In this document: positions 7,520 through 8,782 of the stretch, piece by piece
Position numbering within the stretch: the stretch's first letter is position 1
How the letters are laid out: every line of letters starts with the position of its first letter
Origin: JBHHWH01 sp046756405
GTDB lineage: Bacteria; Actinomycetota; Acidimicrobiia; Spongiisociales; ZC4RG35
Direction: 5' to 3'
Length of the DNA: 8,782 bases
Assembly (NCBI GenBank): GCA_046756405.1
Contig: JBHHWH010000091.1
Location: forward strand, 1-8,782
The notes under the pieces: generated by a model
Database searches by the model: none
Seen by the model: the letters and a program-made list of their open reading frames with translations, nothing else
What the model was told of the DNA's origin: nothing
Translations under genes and position numbers: made by a program

Positions 7520-8692
7520 ATGGCCCGCTACATCCTCAAGCGCTTGGCGCAGATGTTTGCCCTCTTCTTGCTATTTCTGGTCCTCACCTTTCTCGTCCTT
7601 CAAGCGCTGCCCGGCGACGCTGTCGCCCAACAGTTCGCCACCAATCCCAACCTTCCCCCGGAAGCCCGTGAGCTGGCCATTGCCAGGCTCGGTCTCGACA
7701 AGCCGATGTGGAAGCAGTTCACCGACTACTTGATCAACTTCTTCCAGGGTGACCTGGGCTTCAGCTTCTCTCAATACCCGAGGCCGGTGGTGGACATCAT
7801 CGCCGAGCGCCTCCCCCGTACCCTGGTGCTGTTCACCACCGCCATCGCCCTCATCTACTGGACCGGCTTCGTCGCCGGCAAGTACCTCGCCTGGAGGCGC
7901 AACATGAGGGGTGAGATGCTGATCACCGTCACCGGCGTCACCCTGTACACCGTTTTCTACCCCTGGTTCGCCATCCTCCTCATCTGGTTCTTCGGTGTGA
8001 GGCTGGGATGGCTACCGCTGAACCAGTTCCTCGATCCATCAAAATGGATCAACACCGAGTTCGCCGGCCGCGCCAACGACGTCTTCCTCTGGATGACTTA
8101 TTCAACAGGGCTGATGGTTCTGGCTCTGTTCACCGCCAGCCGTATCGCCCGGCGCCTGGAGGACATCAGGGTCGCACGCCTGGTCAAGGCGGCGAGTTTC
8201 GTAGTGTTCGTCGGGACCTACGCCTGGTGGTGGTACAACCACCCCGCACTCCCCTTCGCCCTGGACATCGCCTACCACATGGTCCTGCCCCTGATGACCC
8301 TCACCCTGATCGGCTTCGCCGGGATCATGCTCCTCACCCGCAGCTCAATGCTGGAAACGATGAAGGAGGACTACATCCTCACCGCACGCGCCAAGGGGCT
8401 CCCCGAGAAGGCGGTGCGGGATAGGCACGCCGCCCGGACCGCTCTCCTCCCAGTAACCACCAGCCTCGTTCTCGCCGTCGCCTCGGTAATCGACGGCGGC
8501 GTGGTCACCGAGACTGTGTTCTCCTGGCCGGGGATGGGCCAGCTATTGGTCTCCTCAGTGGTGCTGAACGACACTCCCCTCGCCCTCGGGGCTTTCAGCT
8601 TCGTAGGGGTGATGGCAGTTGTCGGCCACCTGGTGGCGGACATTCTCTACGGTTTCCTCGACCCCCGGATCACGGTTTCGGCCCAGGGTTAG
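7520..8692 (+). CDS. ABC transporter permease, DppB/OppB type, with an extra membrane region
   Basis: Inner-membrane subunit of the importer whose binding protein is encoded upstream. It begins MARYILKRLAQMFALFLLFL, the usual DppB opening, with helix 1 at about 11-30, a periplasmic loop (LPGDAVAQQF, then ARLGLDKPMWKQFTDYL and GDLGFSFSQYPRPV), and helices at about 101-123 and 134-160 ending in VRLGWLP. The ATPase-contacting EAA loop is clear at about 283-311 (DYILTARAKGLPEKAV, then RTALLP). VSSVVLNDTPLALGAFSF and the terminal YGFLDPRI are also typical. At 390 residues it is longer than the common 310-340. The excess lies between about 172 and 252 and holds two further hydrophobic stretches (about 187-206 and 223-239) around a basic segment, RIARRLEDIRVAR. 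GAGGGA lies 10 bases before ATG 7520. A 164-bp gap with the hairpin terminator separates it from the binding protein. Confidence 0.92.
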   Translation: MARYILKRLAQMFALFLLFLVLTFLVLQALPGDAVAQQFATNPNLPPEARELAIARLGLDKPMWKQFTDYLINFFQGDLGFSFSQYPRPVVDIIAERLPRTLVLFTTAIALIYWTGFVAGKYLAWRRNMRGEMLITVTGVTLYTVFYPWFAILLIWFFGVRLGWLPLNQFLDPSKWINTEFAGRANDVFLWMTYSTGLMVLALFTASRIARRLEDIRVARLVKAASFVVFVGTYAWWWYNHPALPFALDIAYHMVLPLMTLTLIGFAGIMLLTRSSMLETMKEDYILTARAKGLPEKAVRDRHAARTALLPVTTSLVLAVASVIDGGVVTETVFSWPGMGQLLVSSVVLNDTPLALGAFSFVGVMAVVGHLVADILYGFLDPRITVSAQG

Positions 8693-8708
8693 GAGAGATA
8701 CCAAGACC

Positions 8709-8782
8709 ATGACCAAGACCCAAGACAACCCAGACCTCTTCACACCCGAAACCCAGGAACGGCTCGGCGCGGTGATCGAGGA
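8709..8782 (+). CDS. Start of a further gene, probably the second (DppC-type) permease, 3' partial
   Basis: An open frame from ATG 8709 runs off the window after 24 codons and reads MTKTQDNPDLFTPETQERLG, then AVIE. It begins 16 bases after the permease stop on the same strand. AGGAG at 8691-8695 overlaps that stop, with a rather long 13-base spacer. The charged, soluble opening is compatible with the cytoplasmic N-terminal tail that DppC-type permeases often have, and gene order in such operons puts DppC here. The sequence seen is too short for a homology call, so the product name rests on context only. Confidence 0.5.
   Translation, partial: MTKTQDNPDLFTPETQERLGAVIE

Overview
This is a GC-rich window of ordinary bacterial chromosome. 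I read it as Actinomycetota-like. The reasons are the strong G/C preference at third codon positions, a KorAB pair that resembles the mycobacterial ferredoxin-linked enzyme, an M56 peptidase of the actinobacterial style, and a lipoprotein with a long Thr/Pro/Glu linker. A deeper placement such as Acidimicrobiia is only a guess. I see no RNA gene, CRISPR array, insertion sequence, phage gene or integration site.

Left part (1-1939, + strand): the 3' half of korA, followed by complete korB. Together they encode a 2-oxoacid:ferredoxin oxidoreductase, most likely 2-oxoglutarate to succinyl-CoA. The two genes are joined by a 4-base GTGA overlap. Middle-left (1943-4485, - strand): argG then argH, the last two steps of arginine synthesis, also joined by a GTGA overlap. 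argH converges on korB with only 3 bp between the stop codons.

Middle (4604-5305, + strand): a short M56/BlaR1-like membrane peptidase homologue, divergent from argG. It lacks most of the usual N-terminal membrane part, and the second zinc histidine of HExxH is a leucine (HELSL). It looks like a decaying or non-catalytic copy.

Right part (5442-8782, + strand): the start of a peptide/nickel-type (Opp/Dpp) ABC importer operon. It holds a lipoprotein substrate-binding protein, an intergenic hairpin terminator or attenuator, an unusually long DppB-type permease, and the first 24 codons of the next gene, probably the second permease. The leader of the binding-protein gene carries two adjacent palindromic motifs exactly 11 bp apart, which could be an operator.

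I found no convincing new multi-gene system. The points most worth a second look are the damaged M56 protein, the extra membrane segment in the permease, and the palindrome pair in the binding-protein leader.
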